A stretch of 64,000 nucleotides of DNA from Psychromonas sp. CNPT3 (lineage in GTDB: Bacteria > Pseudomonadota > Gammaproteobacteria > Enterobacterales > Psychromonadaceae). Made by a program: the position numbers and the translations under genes. The stretch is taken from the NCBI RefSeq assembly GCF_000153405.2, contig NC_020802.1:1197883-1261882 (forward strand), in the 5' to 3' direction. Positions 17,601 through 29,523 of this stretch are shown here, piece by piece (position 1 is the first letter of the stretch; every line of letters begins with the position of its first letter). The notes under the pieces were generated by a model. It worked only from the letters and a program-made list of their open reading frames with translations, searched no databases and was not told the origin of the DNA.

Positions 17601-17929
17601 TAGTTACGCTCGAAGAGGTCGCTTAATCTTTTCTTTGCCTATTTAGAGAGCTTGCCGTTGAAATAGAGATCATATTTGGTAGCTCAATCTATGTTGTTAA
17701 GCTTTATTGCTGCGCCAGAAGATGTTTTTGTGATAAATAAAGGTGGCGTTGGAACTAATGTAAAAAACAGTGGTCTGCATTGTGTAGCTAACACGATAGG
17801 CTTAAAGTCTATGAATAAAAACAATAATAAATCGACAATATCTTATTACAGTGCATCTTATGTAATAGGGAAGTTGCACGCTAAAGTAGTTGCGGTATAC
17901 TGTTGCGTTTTATGATACGGATGTAAATA

Positions 17930-18976
17930 ATGAAAGTAGCAGACTTTTCTTTTCAATTACCCGAGCAGTTAATTGCGCGCTATCCAACACCTGAGCGTAG
18001 TGCAAGTCGATTACTCTCTTTAGAGGGTAATAGTGGACAATTACAACATCTGCATTTTCACAATATATTAGATCTTATTAAAAAAGATGATTTGTTGATT
18101 TTTAATGATACGCGCGTGATCCCCGCACGTTTATTTGGTATTAAAGCCGAAACCGGCGGTAAAATAGAGGTGTTAGTGGAGCGTGTTTTAGATGAGAAAC
18201 GCTTCCTCGCGCATGTGCGTAGTTCGAAATCACCAAAGCCAGGTTGTAAATTGTTGTTAGAAAATAGCATTGATGCCGTCATGGTGAAACGTGAGGGGCC
18301 TCTTTTTGAAATTCAGATAGATCATCCAACCTCAGTGCTTGAGGTGTTAGAAAGCATTGGTCATATGCCTTTACCTCCTTATATTGACAGACCCGATGAG
18401 GATGCAGATAAAGAGCGTTATCAGACGGTTTATAATAAAAATCCGGGCGCCGTTGCAGCGCCTACCGCAGGCTTACACTTTGATCAAGCGATCTTAGATA
18501 AACTACAGGCAAAAGGCATCGATTTTGCTTTTGTTACGTTGCATGTGGGGGCGGGAACCTTTCAGCCTGTAAAAGTAGATAATATTTTAGATCATAAGAT
18601 GCACAGTGAATTAGCCCAAGTATCACAACAAGTGATTGATAAAATAATAGCAGCTAAAGCACGTGGTGGACGTATTATTGCGGTTGGCACAACGTCTGTA
18701 CGCTCTATCGAAAGTGCGGCGAAAGCAAGTATTGGCCAAGGTCTCGCATTAGCGCCTTACTGCGCAGAGACAGATATATTTATTTACCCCGGTTATAAAT
18801 TTCAACTAATAGATGCCATGTTGACGAATTTCCATTTATCCGAATCAACCTTATTGATGTTGGTAAGCGCCTTTGCGGGCAAAGACAATATTGATAACGC
18901 ATATCAACAGGCAATTAAAGAAGAATATCGATTTTTTAGTTATGGCGATGCAATGTTCATTACTAAAAAAGATTAA
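17930..18976 (+). CDS. queA: S-adenosylmethionine:tRNA ribosyltransferase-isomerase QueA
   Basis: The 348-residue product starts [19 protein letters not shown] and holds the family motifs [40 protein letters not shown] and [11 protein letters not shown]. QueA transfers ribose from SAM to preQ1 at G34 of tRNA, giving epoxyqueuosine. It is followed by tgt, which installs preQ1, so the two successive queuosine steps are neighbours, as in E. coli. The ATG agrees with the conserved N-terminus. Confidence 0.97.
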   Translation: MKVADFSFQLPEQLIARYPTPERSASRLLSLEGNSGQLQHLHFHNILDLIKKDDLLIFNDTRVIPARLFGIKAETGGKIEVLVERVLDEKRFLAHVRSSKSPKPGCKLLLENSIDAVMVKREGPLFEIQIDHPTSVLEVLESIGHMPLPPYIDRPDEDADKERYQTVYNKNPGAVAAPTAGLHFDQAILDKLQAKGIDFAFVTLHVGAGTFQPVKVDNILDHKMHSELAQVSQQVIDKIIAAKARGGRIIAVGTTSVRSIESAAKASIGQGLALAPYCAETDIFIYPGYKFQLIDAMLTNFHLSESTLLMLVSAFAGKDNIDNAYQQAIKEEYRFFSYGDAMFITKKD

Positions 18977-19068
18977 GCAATGCATTTAATGTGAGTGTTT
19001 TTGTGATTGTTTTTTTTTGTGCATATGCGCATTGAAAACAACAAAAGAAACACTTAAAAAGTGCATAG

Positions 19069-20265
<1,197 letters not shown>

Positions 20266-20340
20266 AGAGTGTCGAGTTCAACAGAAAAATGCATATGATC
20301 AACAGTTTTATTAATTTTTAATTTTACAAAAGGATAAAAA

Positions 20341-20676
20341 ATGAGTTTATTTATTTCTCAAGCACAAGCAGCAACGGAAGGGCCCGCTACACAGAGCAGT
20401 TTTTCTTTTATTTTCATGATGGTGATTTTTGCAGCCATTTTTTACTTTATGATTTATCGTCCACAAGCTAAACGTACTAAGCAACATAAAAGCTTAATGG
20501 AAAGTTTGAGTAAAGGAGATGAAGTATTAACACAAGGCGGTTTAATTGGTCGTGTGACTAAAGTAAATGTTGAAAGTGGCTACCTTCAATTAGAACTAAA
20601 CGAAAACAATGTTATTTCTATTAAAAGAGATTTCATCAGTGCTGTTTTACCAAAAGGCACGCTTAAATCTATTTAA
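20341..20676 (+). CDS. yajC: Preprotein translocase accessory subunit YajC
   Basis: The 111-residue protein has one membrane helix (about 20-40, FIFMMVIFAAIFYFMIYRPQ) followed by the cytoplasmic domain with KGDEVLTQGGLIGRVTKV. YajC joins SecD and SecF in the holotranslocon. The N-terminal stretch before the helix is Ala- and Gln-rich, as in Vibrio relatives. It directly precedes secD. Confidence 0.95.
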   Translation: MSLFISQAQAATEGPATQSSFSFIFMMVIFAAIFYFMIYRPQAKRTKQHKSLMESLSKGDEVLTQGGLIGRVTKVNVESGYLQLELNENNVISIKRDFISAVLPKGTLKSI

Positions 20677-20743
20677 GCGTCGATGGCGAAGTTGAAAGAC
20701 TTCGTCTTTATTTTCCTTTGAGCCATTATTAAAGGACGTTATT

Positions 20744-22606
20744 GTGTTAAATAAATTCCCTATGTGGAAATATATACTTCTCTGTTTTGTTATCGTCGTC
20801 AGTTTTCTCTATGCGGCGCCTAACCTTTATGGTGAAGATCCTGCGGTTCAAGTTTCTGCAACCCGCGGTGCAAAAGTTGAAAATCAGACCTTTGAAAGAG
20901 TGAATTCGTTATTACAAGAGAACAATATTACAGCCAAAAGCAGTAAACTTGAAAATGGACAAATTTTGATCCGTCTTTCTTCAAGTACCGATCAGCTAAT
21001 GGCACGTGATATCATTAAAAATGAACTTAAACATGGTTTCATTACGGCTTTAAATTTAGCCCCTGCAACCCCTGCTTGGTTATCTGCTATTGGCGCTACT
21101 CCCCTTAAATTGGGCTTAGATTTACGTGGTGGCGTACACTTCTTAATGGAAGTAGATATGGACGAAGCGGTTAATAAATCACAAGTACAAATGGTACAAG
21201 ATTTACGATCTGAGCTTCGTGAGCAAAAAATTCGTTTTCGTGGGATCCGTGAAGCAAAAAATACAAGTGCCGTTATCATACGCTTTGTTAATGAAGAGAT
21301 GCTTGATCAAGCAATACAACATTTAAAGCCTATTAATCCAGGTTACGCGTTTACCGATGAACAAGTAAAAAATGAATTTGTATTGAAAATCGAGATGACA
21401 GATGAAAAGTTACGCGCTATAAAAGAAGATGCGTTACAACAAAATCTAGGTATCTTACGTAATCGTGTTAATGAACTGGGTGTTGCCGAGCCATTAGTGC
21501 AACGTCAAGGTAGTGACCGCATTGTGGTTGAATTACCGGGTATTCAAGATACTGCGCGTGCCAAAGAGATTTTAGGGGCAACAGCCACACTTGAATTCCA
21601 CGCGGTTGATTCAACTACGGATATAAATGATGCACTTTCTGGACGTTTACCTGCATCATCTATTATTCACAAAACACGCTCAGGACGACCGGTTGTTATC
21701 AAGAAAAAGATCATCTTAACCGGTAATCATATCGTCGATGCACAATCAAGTAATGATGAATATGGGCGTCCTCAGGTTAGTATTTCTTTAGACTCCCAAG
21801 GTGGCAGTAAGATGTCGCGCTTTACTAAGCATAATATTGGTAAACCGATGGCAACCTTATTCATCGAATACTTGCCAACGGGTAAGAAAAAAGCCAATGG
21901 TAAAGTGATTATTGAGAAACGAGAAGAGATTGCGAATGTGGCAACTATCCAAGCTCAACTTGGACGTAGCTTCCGTATCACGGGACTTGATAATGCAGCC
22001 GAAGCACATAATTTAGCTTTATTATTACGTGCGGGTGCGTTGATTGCGCCGATTCAAATCGTTGAAGAGCGTACGATTGGGCCGAGCTTAGGCGAGCAAA
22101 ATATTGGTAATGGCATTAAAGCGATGGCGTATGGCTTATTTGCGGTCTGCCTCTTTATGTTGATTTATTATCGTAAATTCGGCGCTGTAGCCAACTGTGT
22201 GTTAATTTTTAATATCGTGATGATCATAGGCTTAATGTCGATGCTACCCGGGGCGACGTTAACCTTGCCTGGTATTGCTGGTATTGTCTTGACGGTAGGG
22301 ATGGCGGTGGATGCCAATGTGTTGATTTTCGAACGTATTCGTGAAGAATTACTCGAGGGAAAATCAGTGCAAAGAGCAATCCATGAAGGGTATGCTAATG
22401 CATTTTCAACCATTGCTGATGCCAACATTACAACCTTTATTACCGCTGTGATCTTATTTGCTGTCGGTACAGGTTCAATCAAAGGTTTTGCTGTGACACT
22501 TATGATCGGGATCGCGACATCGATGTTTACATCTATTTTCGGTACTCGTGCGATTGTTAATGCCCTTTGGGGTGGTCGTAATGATATTAAAAAGCTATCA
22601 ATATAA
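20744..22606 (+). CDS. secD: Protein translocase subunit SecD
   Basis: The 620-residue product starts at a GTG 8 bases after AAAGGA, reading [13 protein letters not shown] like the E. coli protein. It has a first membrane helix, [18 protein letters not shown], the large periplasmic P1 region and a C-terminal block of five helices with [24 protein letters not shown], the RND-type motif used in proton-driven protein export. secF follows 15 bases later. Confidence 0.97.
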   Translation: MLNKFPMWKYILLCFVIVVSFLYAAPNLYGEDPAVQVSATRGAKVENQTFERVNSLLQENNITAKSSKLENGQILIRLSSSTDQLMARDIIKNELKHGFITALNLAPATPAWLSAIGATPLKLGLDLRGGVHFLMEVDMDEAVNKSQVQMVQDLRSELREQKIRFRGIREAKNTSAVIIRFVNEEMLDQAIQHLKPINPGYAFTDEQVKNEFVLKIEMTDEKLRAIKEDALQQNLGILRNRVNELGVAEPLVQRQGSDRIVVELPGIQDTARAKEILGATATLEFHAVDSTTDINDALSGRLPASSIIHKTRSGRPVVIKKKIILTGNHIVDAQSSNDEYGRPQVSISLDSQGGSKMSRFTKHNIGKPMATLFIEYLPTGKKKANGKVIIEKREEIANVATIQAQLGRSFRITGLDNAAEAHNLALLLRAGALIAPIQIVEERTIGPSLGEQNIGNGIKAMAYGLFAVCLFMLIYYRKFGAVANCVLIFNIVMIIGLMSMLPGATLTLPGIAGIVLTVGMAVDANVLIFERIREELLEGKSVQRAIHEGYANAFSTIADANITTFITAVILFAVGTGSIKGFAVTLMIGIATSMFTSIFGTRAIVNALWGGRNDIKKLSI

Positions 22607-22621
22607 GCTTAAGGATTAATT

Positions 22622-23569
22622 ATGTTACAGATATTTCAGCCTAAAAATACGATCCACTTTATGCGTTATTCTAAACGCACAACGGTGCTTTCTTTTGTTT
22701 TAATGGCAGCTTCAATTTTAACTTTAAGTATTAATTGGTTAAATTGGGGACTTGATTTTACCGGTGGTACTTTGATTGAGGTTGGTTTTGAACAGTCAGT
22801 CAATTTACCTGAAGTACGTACTGTATTAGGTGAAGCGCAGTACTCAGGTGCTATTGTGCAATATTTTGGCAGTAGCCATGATATTTTAATACGCTTAGCT
22901 TCTGAAGAAGGTGTAAAAGGCTCAGTCATTGGCTCTAAAATTCTGCATGCTTTACAAGGTGCTGACTTTGGTCAAGTAGATATGCGCCGTATTGAGTTTG
23001 TTGGCCCTAACGTAGGTGCTGAACTTGCAGAGAACGGAGCTCTGGCAATGATCATTGCCTTACTTTGTATTTTAGCTTATGTCAGTTTGCGTTTTGAATG
23101 GCGACTTGCGACGGGCGCGGTATTATCGTTAGTACATGATATTTTGATAACGTTAGGTATCTTCTCTTTCTTCCAGTTAGAGTTTGATCTAACGGTATTG
23201 GCTGCATTATTAGCAATCATTGGTTATTCGCTTAATGACACCATTGTAGTTTTCGATAGGATCCGTGAAAACTTCCGCAAGTTAGTGACGGCAAGTTCAG
23301 TCGATGTGGTAGATATTTCTATCACACAAACACTGAGTCGAACATTGATCTCGTCATTAACGACGCTATTGGTTTTGATTTCACTCTTCTTAGTTGGTGG
23401 TGAATTGATCCATGGATTCGCAACCGCATTACTTATCGGCATTGTGGTGGGTACTTATTCATCTATCTATGTTGCGAGTGCAGTCGCGATTAAATTGGGC
23501 ACGTCACGTGTACATATGATCCCCGTTGTTGTTGAAAAAGAAGGTGCGGATCAAGATCCTATCATGTAG
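22622..23569 (+). CDS. secF: Protein translocase subunit SecF
   Basis: The 315-residue product has the SecF pattern: an N-terminal helix, LDFTGGTLIEVGF, and a C-terminal helix block with IIGYSLNDTIVVFDRIREN. It partners SecD in pulling exported proteins across the inner membrane using the proton gradient. A strong terminator follows, closing the yajC-secD-secF unit. Confidence 0.97.
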   Translation: MLQIFQPKNTIHFMRYSKRTTVLSFVLMAASILTLSINWLNWGLDFTGGTLIEVGFEQSVNLPEVRTVLGEAQYSGAIVQYFGSSHDILIRLASEEGVKGSVIGSKILHALQGADFGQVDMRRIEFVGPNVGAELAENGALAMIIALLCILAYVSLRFEWRLATGAVLSLVHDILITLGIFSFFQLEFDLTVLAALLAIIGYSLNDTIVVFDRIRENFRKLVTASSVDVVDISITQTLSRTLISSLTTLLVLISLFLVGGELIHGFATALLIGIVVGTYSSIYVASAVAIKLGTSRVHMIPVVVEKEGADQDPIM

Positions 23570-23627
23570 GCTCGGATCAAATTTTAGATACATTACGGGT
23601 TATATACTTAGCCTATAAAAATGAAAG

Positions 23628-23657
23628 CGCGATACTGCAAAGTATCGCGTTTTTTTA
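23628..23657 (+). terminator. Terminator of yajC-secD-secF
   Basis: CGCGATACT (23628-23636), loop GCAA and AGTATCGCG (23641-23649) form a 9 bp stem followed by TTTTTTT. Confidence 0.9.
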
Positions 23658-23803
23658 TATAAAAAAAAGATGCTATTATATTCACTGTTGTCATCTTTAT
23701 GAGAGACATTCATATTTTTATGAAAGTTAGCTTAGACTTTACTTTATGTAGGTTATAGTTCACTCTGAGTCTTCTTAAGTTACTTATCTGCCTAGGTTTA
23801 TCT

Positions 23804-24724
23804 ATGAAAAAAATGCTTTTTATATTTTTTTATCTGACGTCTTTTCTTTTATTAAGTGCTTGCGAGAGCTTACCTTTATCTAAAATTGAAGCGCAACGTG
23901 ATCGTCAGATGTTTGTTTTTCCGATGGCAAGTGCAGTACAGGTTGCTTATCAAGATGAGGTGAAACTATTACGTTTTAATAAATTACTTAGCTCAGAAAA
24001 TGAATCTACTAATAAGGAGCGTGCGCTTCTTTTTTATGAGCGTGGTTTGCTGTATGACAAAATGGGTTTAAGTGCACACAGTCGCTATGATTTTACACAA
24101 GCTATCAACAGTGATCCAACTTTAGCACCTGCTTATAATTCATTAGGTTTATACTTATTACTTGCACAGTCTTATGATGAGGCTTTTGATGCCTTTGATA
24201 GTGCACTTGATCTCTCAAATCAGACGCTATCTTATGGTTATTTAAATCGTGCGATTGCACTCTATGAAGTGCAACGTTATGGCTTAGCAAGTAACGATAT
24301 TAATACCTTTTATGCGTTAGATAAAAACGATCCTTATCGTATTTTATGGCGTTATATTATTAACAGTGCAACGGATCAAGCAACGGCATTAACTACATTA
24401 CAACGTACATCATTACAGCCTAAAGACACTAGTTATATCTGGAATATCATTGATGTGTTTGCAAAAAGGAAAACAGAAGGAGAGTTATTACTTAATGTTT
24501 TTTCTGGAATAAAAAATAACAAGGCACTTGCCGAGCGTCTCTGTGAAGTTTATTTTTATCTCGCACATTGGCATAAAAGTAATGGAGAGATAGATAAAGC
24601 CATCTATTATTTTAAAATGAGTACTGCCACTAATATTCATGAGTTTATTGAATATAAATATGCATTGATTGAACTGGTTACTATTCAAACGCAATTAAAA
24701 ATACAACGCCGAGAAAATAAATAG
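23804..24724 (+). CDS. nlpI: Outer-membrane lipoprotein NlpI (TPR protein)
   Basis: The 306-residue product has a lipobox (LLLSAC, Cys20) and tetratricopeptide repeats: RALLFYERGLLYDKMGLSAH, APAYNSLGLYLLLAQSYDEA and YLNRAIALYEVQRYGLA. The C-terminal part EYKYALIEL matches the family end. In E. coli NlpI is an adaptor that brings peptidoglycan hydrolases such as MepS to the protease Prc. No pnp or deaD neighbour is seen here, unlike enterics. Confidence 0.87.
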   Translation: MKKMLFIFFYLTSFLLLSACESLPLSKIEAQRDRQMFVFPMASAVQVAYQDEVKLLRFNKLLSSENESTNKERALLFYERGLLYDKMGLSAHSRYDFTQAINSDPTLAPAYNSLGLYLLLAQSYDEAFDAFDSALDLSNQTLSYGYLNRAIALYEVQRYGLASNDINTFYALDKNDPYRILWRYIINSATDQATALTTLQRTSLQPKDTSYIWNIIDVFAKRKTEGELLLNVFSGIKNNKALAERLCEVYFYLAHWHKSNGEIDKAIYYFKMSTATNIHEFIEYKYALIELVTIQTQLKIQRRENK

Positions 24725-24864
24725 CATCCTGGAGCCCTAATTAAAATTTTTAAGAGACATGGCTATCTAGTGTTTTTTATAAGTTAATTATTAAATATCG
24801 CTGATTTTGGAAAGGTTACAGAAGATTATTGATAAGAGTCATTAAAGCGAGAAGTTATTGTAGA

Positions 24865-24902
24865 GGCGTCAAGATAAAGTATCTCTTTATTATCTTAACG
24901 CC
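24865..24902. repeat. Inverted repeat between convergent nlpI and a lipoprotein gene
   Basis: GGCGTCAAGATAA pairs with TTATCTTAACGCC with one mismatch. No T-run follows on either strand, so it may be a weak or Rho-assisted terminator for one of the convergent genes. Confidence 0.4.
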
Positions 24903-24909
24903 TTGGTAA

Positions 24910-26283
24910 TTATTGCGTAAATATCCAATAATCACTTTGTAGGCCAACTTGTTTATGTTGTTGGCGTTTATTAGGTGGTAATACGATAGAAATACCCAAT
25001 CTTTGTTTTGTCGCATCTTTTTCTAAGAAGAATTTTTTTATCTGCAAATCATCTTTTTTATCTGTTGTTATTAATTGTACTTTAATATTTTTTGTTTGTA
25101 ATTGATCCGGTTGTAACTCTTCTAAGCCTAATGTAGGGATAACAATAGGGTGATTGCTTTTGTTCACTAGAGAATAAATGGTATGTCTCAACGTCGTCGG
25201 TTCATTAAATTGTGTCACTGTATCGATAAAATACTGGCTTCGTTGGATAGCACTTGTACTTATATTTAGGCCATTGAAGAATTCATAATCTTTAATCGAA
25301 GGCATATCTGAATTCGATAATTCATCGGGGGTCGTGATCATATCTAACTCAGTTGAGCCAAGGCGAGTGTTATGTATAAATGTTGCAGCGCTTAATATTC
25401 CAGAATATTGAGAATAGTAATTACCATTTTTTAATTCATTGGGGGATATTTGAATGTCTTGAGACAATGCTGCAACAGAAAGGCTATCCCATGGATAACT
25501 GTATTGACCATGTTTAATTGTAATCGTTATTGGCGTAGTGATCTGATTGATGGAATATGGAAACAAAGTATTATTAGCAGATTCTACGGGTGAGCTTGTT
25601 GATTTTTCTACAAATAGATAATCACTTAAGATATCTGTATTATAGGCGCGAATTAAGATGGCCTCATTAACATAGTGAGTTACTTCTTGTTTAGGACTTA
25701 TTTGTTTTATGATAGATGCGCTTTGTGAATTGAAACTATAGCTATTAACGGCTATCTCTTTCGGTATAAAACTGAGATGTTTCGTTTTTATTTCTTGCTT
25801 ATTAGCCGTTTCAGTATAACAAGTTGGACTGCCAGAATTACGCCCTATTTCAATAAGTAAATCACTGACGAGCGCCTTTTGAATTGAAAGAACCTTATAA
25901 TAAGGATCACTATTACTTGGTGAGTCTATGATAGATAAATAACCATTATTCGGGATGATTGCCTTATCAAAAGATAGCCTTCCTTTTTTTGTTACCTTTA
26001 AGTTTTGTTGAAAGATACCTTGTGCATCATAAATATTAACGCGAACATCGTAGGCTATATTTGCATATAAGTATTGTGTATTGTTTGGATCCTTAAATTC
26101 TTCCTGCAAAAAATTTGTACAGCTACTTTTCTTGTATTTACTAATATTTTGAAAATTAATAAATGATAAAGTGGTCAGTTTTTTAACTGCAGTCGTATTA
26201 TTATCATTGTCACTATCGGCCCCACAGCCAAAGAGTGCAGTACTTATAAAAAGGGAAAGTACGGAGTGTTTTAAAAGATGCAT
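24910..26283 (-). CDS. Unknown predicted lipoprotein
   Basis: The 457-residue product has a lipoprotein signal (MHLLKHSVLSLFISTALFGC, Cys20) followed by an Asp/Asn-rich linker. The rest is rich in Ser, Thr, Asn and Ile with alternating hydrophobic residues, suggesting a beta-rich secreted fold. Cys residues at about 55 (KSSCTNF) and 155 (SPTCYTE) could form a disulfide. No family is recognised. It stands alone, convergent with nlpI and divergent from the pseB operon; nothing links it to the sugar pathway beyond position. Confidence 0.75.
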   Translation of the reverse strand: MHLLKHSVLSLFISTALFGCGADSDNDNNTTAVKKLTTLSFINFQNISKYKKSSCTNFLQEEFKDPNNTQYLYANIAYDVRVNIYDAQGIFQQNLKVTKKGRLSFDKAIIPNNGYLSIIDSPSNSDPYYKVLSIQKALVSDLLIEIGRNSGSPTCYTETANKQEIKTKHLSFIPKEIAVNSYSFNSQSASIIKQISPKQEVTHYVNEAILIRAYNTDILSDYLFVEKSTSSPVESANNTLFPYSINQITTPITITIKHGQYSYPWDSLSVAALSQDIQISPNELKNGNYYSQYSGILSAATFIHNTRLGSTELDMITTPDELSNSDMPSIKDYEFFNGLNISTSAIQRSQYFIDTVTQFNEPTTLRHTIYSLVNKSNHPIVIPTLGLEELQPDQLQTKNIKVQLITTDKKDDLQIKKFFLEKDATKQRLGISIVLPPNKRQQHKQVGLQSDYWIFTQ

Positions 26284-26651
26284 GCAAGTTCCTTATTGAC
26301 TAATATCTTTATAAATCAAAACTTAGTTTAACAAAAACAGATCTGCTCATATATAAAAATATAATTTAAGAGTGAATAATATGAAGACAATAAGGTTTAT
26401 ATGATTTTAAAAGATAAAACATCAATTAAAATGTGGTTTTATTGATATTTAGTTGTGCATATCGATAGTTATTGAGTGTTTTTATTAAGTAAGTTGTATT
26501 CTTAATGTATAATGCTTTTATGCGCTAATAGTGTAGTTCTGGTGTAGTCCGTTAATAAAATTGTATTATTTACCAAATTTACATTATGCGTAAAATAAAA
26601 ATATAGAGTATGTTTATAGCTCTGACTATTTATCTCGATTAAGGTTATAAA
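26284..26651. other. AT-rich 368 bp region before the pse operon
   Basis: No ORF. The region is strongly AT-rich and should hold the promoters of the divergent lipoprotein gene and pseB. No clear operator or hairpin was identified. Confidence 0.5.
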
Positions 26652-27668
26652 ATGTTAAATAATAAGACGGTTTTGATCACGGGCGGAACGGGATCTTTTG
26701 GTCAACGTTTTATCGCCACCATTTTAACGCGCTATAAAGATGTTAAAAAAATCATTATTTATTCACGTGATGAATTAAAACAATCGCTTATTCAGAAAAA
26801 CTATCCCCGTGCACAATATCCTCAATTACGTTTTTTTATTGGCGATGTTCGCGATCGTGATCGTCTTGTTCAAGCATGTGAAGGGGTGGATGTGATCATT
26901 CACGCAGCTGCCATGAAACAAGTTGATACGGCAGAATATAATCCGAGTGAATGCATTCGCACCAATGTGGACGGTGCTGAAAATGTCATTTATGCCGCAT
27001 TGCATTGTCACGTTAAAGATGTCATTGCGCTTTCTACCGATAAAGCTTGTGCGCCGATCAGTTTATATGGCGCGACCAAATTAACCTCAGATAAATTATT
27101 TGCGGCCGCTAATAATATTCGTGGCACCAAAGATATTCGTTTTAGTATTGTTCGTTATGGCAATGTAATGGGCTCTAGAGGCTCTGTGATCCCGTTTTTT
27201 ATTGAGCAACGTGAGACAGGGATCCTGCCTATTACTCATAAAGATATGACGCGTTTTAATATTTCTTTGCAAGCAGGAGTCGATCTGGTGATGTTTGCTA
27301 TCAAACATCATTTAGGTGGAGAAATTTTTGTACCTAAAATATCCTCGTATAAAATATTGGATATGGCGGCTGCCATTGCACCTGAATGTGATATCAAAAT
27401 CGTAGGTATTCGCCCTGGTGAAAAATTACATGAAGAGATGATCACCGCATCTGATTCAATTCAGACCATTGATATCGGTGAGTATTATGCCATTTTACCC
27501 TCAGTTTCTTATATGTACTCGACGGATGATTATATAGAGCATCACCATGCGACTCGGGTGGCATTAGGTTTCTCTTATAACTCGGAAGAAAATAGCCAAT
27601 ATGAGACAATTACGTCATTACGAGAGTTAATTGTGCAACATGTTGATGCGGATTTTCAAGTGTTATGA
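26652..27668 (+). CDS. pseB: UDP-GlcNAc 4,6-dehydratase (inverting) PseB
   Basis: The 338-residue extended SDR protein has the nucleotide motif TGGTGSFG (10-17), and catalytic residues D130 and K131 in STDKA and Y139-x3-K143 in SLYGATK, as in Helicobacter FlaA1/PseB. HAAAMKQVDTAEYNP is typical of the family. It makes the first intermediate of pseudaminic acid from UDP-GlcNAc, with C5 inversion. It opens a five-gene operon; its stop overlaps the pseC ATG. Confidence 0.95.
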   Translation: MLNNKTVLITGGTGSFGQRFIATILTRYKDVKKIIIYSRDELKQSLIQKNYPRAQYPQLRFFIGDVRDRDRLVQACEGVDVIIHAAAMKQVDTAEYNPSECIRTNVDGAENVIYAALHCHVKDVIALSTDKACAPISLYGATKLTSDKLFAAANNIRGTKDIRFSIVRYGNVMGSRGSVIPFFIEQRETGILPITHKDMTRFNISLQAGVDLVMFAIKHHLGGEIFVPKISSYKILDMAAAIAPECDIKIVGIRPGEKLHEEMITASDSIQTIDIGEYYAILPSVSYMYSTDDYIEHHHATRVALGFSYNSEENSQYETITSLRELIVQHVDADFQVL

Positions 27669-28831
27669 GCATCCCCTATGGAAAACAAGATATCAACGAC
27701 GAAGATATTGCCGCGGTCATTGCCGTATTGCAATCTGATTTTCTGACGCAAGGCCCACAGGTCCCTCTTTTTGAAGGCGCAATCAAAGAAGCCGTCAATG
27801 CGCAATATGCGATAGCAGTAAACTCGGCAACATCTGCTTTGCATATTGCATGTTTAGCCTTGGGGGTTGGTAAAGGGGATCTTGTGTGGACGACTCCAAT
27901 CAGTTTTGTTGCCTCTGCTAATTGCGCATTATATTGCGGTGCAAGTGTTGATTTTGTTGATATTGATGCCAATACCTATAATTTAAGTGCACAACATTTA
28001 CAGCAAAAACTAGAATATGCGCGGGTGCATGGATTAGCCTTACCGAAAGTTGTGATCCCTGTGCATTTGTCGGGTCAATCTTGCGCTATGCAAAAAATTC
28101 ATCATTTAGGCCAAGAATATGGATTTTCTATTATTGAAGATGCCTCGCATGCAATCGGGGGGCATTATCAAGGAAATAATATAGGTGCTTGTCAGTTCTC
28201 TGATATCACTATTTTTAGTTTTCATCCAGTAAAAATAATTACTACGGCAGAGGGGGGCGTCGCGACAACCAATAACGCGTCATTAGCCCAAAAAATGACG
28301 TTATTACGTAGCCATGGTATCACCCGCGATCCAAGCCTGATGAATCATTCAAGTGAGGATAATTGCTACTACGAGCAAATCTGTTTGGGTTTTAATTATC
28401 GTATGACCGAAATGCAGGCCGCCTTAGGGGTGAGTCAGATGCACCGTTTACAATCCTTTGTTAGTGAGAGAAATAGGTTAGCGATACGCTACGATCGCTT
28501 ATTAGAGGCTCTACCGGTGCAACTTCCACAGCAAATGGCAGAGACGTATTCAAGTCGGCACTTATATATTATTCGTTTACGCTTAGATAAAATCAGTTTA
28601 ACAGCCAAAGCGGTTTTTTTATTATTAAGAGAAAAAGGCATCGGCGTAAATTTACATTATTTCCCCATTCATATGCAGCCTTATTACCAAAAGCTAGGTT
28701 TTATCACCGGGAAACTGCCTGAAGCTGAATTGTATTATAAAAATGCACTTAGCTTACCTTTATTTCATAAGATGACACTTGCTGAGCAAGATAAAGTGAT
28801 CGAAGTGTTATCTGAGGTATTGCTCTCATGA
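27665..28831 (+). CDS. pseC: PseC aminotransferase (UDP-4-amino-4,6-dideoxy-AltNAc forming)
   Basis: The 388-residue DegT/DnrJ-type PLP enzyme has the N-terminal SIPYGKQDINDEDIAAV pattern of PseC. It has VNSATSALHIACLALGVG (phosphate loop), EDASHAIGG and the PLP lysine K190 in FHPVKIITTAEGG. It aminates the 4-keto sugar made by PseB. The ATG overlaps the pseB stop by four bases (ATGA) and its own stop overlaps the pseF start, so the three genes are coupled. Confidence 0.95.
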   Translation: MSIPYGKQDINDEDIAAVIAVLQSDFLTQGPQVPLFEGAIKEAVNAQYAIAVNSATSALHIACLALGVGKGDLVWTTPISFVASANCALYCGASVDFVDIDANTYNLSAQHLQQKLEYARVHGLALPKVVIPVHLSGQSCAMQKIHHLGQEYGFSIIEDASHAIGGHYQGNNIGACQFSDITIFSFHPVKIITTAEGGVATTNNASLAQKMTLLRSHGITRDPSLMNHSSEDNCYYEQICLGFNYRMTEMQAALGVSQMHRLQSFVSERNRLAIRYDRLLEALPVQLPQQMAETYSSRHLYIIRLRLDKISLTAKAVFLLLREKGIGVNLHYFPIHMQPYYQKLGFITGKLPEAELYYKNALSLPLFHKMTLAEQDKVIEVLSEVLLS

Positions 28832-29523
28832 TGCGCGTCGCAATTATACCTGCACGTGGGGGCAGTAAAAGAATTCCGAGAAAAAACATTAAAATGTTTC
28901 ATGGTAAACCGATCATCGCGTATTCCATTGAAGCTGCTCTTAAAGCAAATTGCTTTGAACGTGTAATTGTGTCAACGGATGATAAAGAGGTCGCGCAGAT
29001 TGCACTCGCTTATGGTGCTGAGGTGCCTTTTATGAGGCCTGCAGAGATTGCAGATGATCATGCGACGACGATGGATGTTTTACAACATGCTATAAAATCA
29101 TTACAAGATCAAGGTAGCACTCCGACGCATATTTGTTGTATTTACGCTACCGCACCTTTTATTTCAAGTGTAAATCTTGAGCGTGCATTTACATTGCTCA
29201 AACAAAAGCAATGTAATTATGTCTATAGTGCGACGCCGTTTTGTTTTCCGATCCAACGGGCAATTAGGATAAATTCAGAGGGTGAAAGTAGCATGTTTAA
29301 CCCTGAAAATGCGAACACACGCTCCCAAGATTTAGAGCCAGCATATCATGATGCGGGGCAATTTTATTGGGGCCTTTTCGATGCTTTTATACAGGCAAAA
29401 AATATATTTTCCGATCATGCTTTTATCTTTAAACTCGCCCCTGAAGAAGTACAAGATATTGATACGTTTGCTGACTGGTCATATGCTGAGATCTTGTATG
29501 AAATATTAAATAGGCCTAAATAG
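28828..29523 (+). CDS. pseF: Pseudaminic acid cytidylyltransferase PseF
   Basis: The 231-residue CMP-sugar synthetase has the N-terminal nucleotide loop PARGGSKRIPRKNIK, then FHGKPIIAYSIEAAL, VSTDDKEVAQIA and DAGQFYWG. It activates pseudaminic acid as CMP-Pse. The operon context favours PseF over NeuA for sialic acid. The start ATG overlaps pseC (ATGATG), and the stop shares a base with the GTG of pseG. Confidence 0.93.
   Translation: MMRVAIIPARGGSKRIPRKNIKMFHGKPIIAYSIEAALKANCFERVIVSTDDKEVAQIALAYGAEVPFMRPAEIADDHATTMDVLQHAIKSLQDQGSTPTHICCIYATAPFISSVNLERAFTLLKQKQCNYVYSATPFCFPIQRAIRINSEGESSMFNPENANTRSQDLEPAYHDAGQFYWGLFDAFIQAKNIFSDHAFIFKLAPEEVQDIDTFADWSYAEILYEILNRPK

Noticed and set aside
17676-17915. 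79-residue plus-strand ORF before queA
   Set aside because: TTG start, no ribosome site, no family features, and it overlaps the likely queA promoter.
17250-17929. Expected pheS-pheT after rplT
   Set aside because: Looked for because of the E. coli order; the interval has a terminator and a repeat but no such genes. Their absence is not unusual outside enterics.
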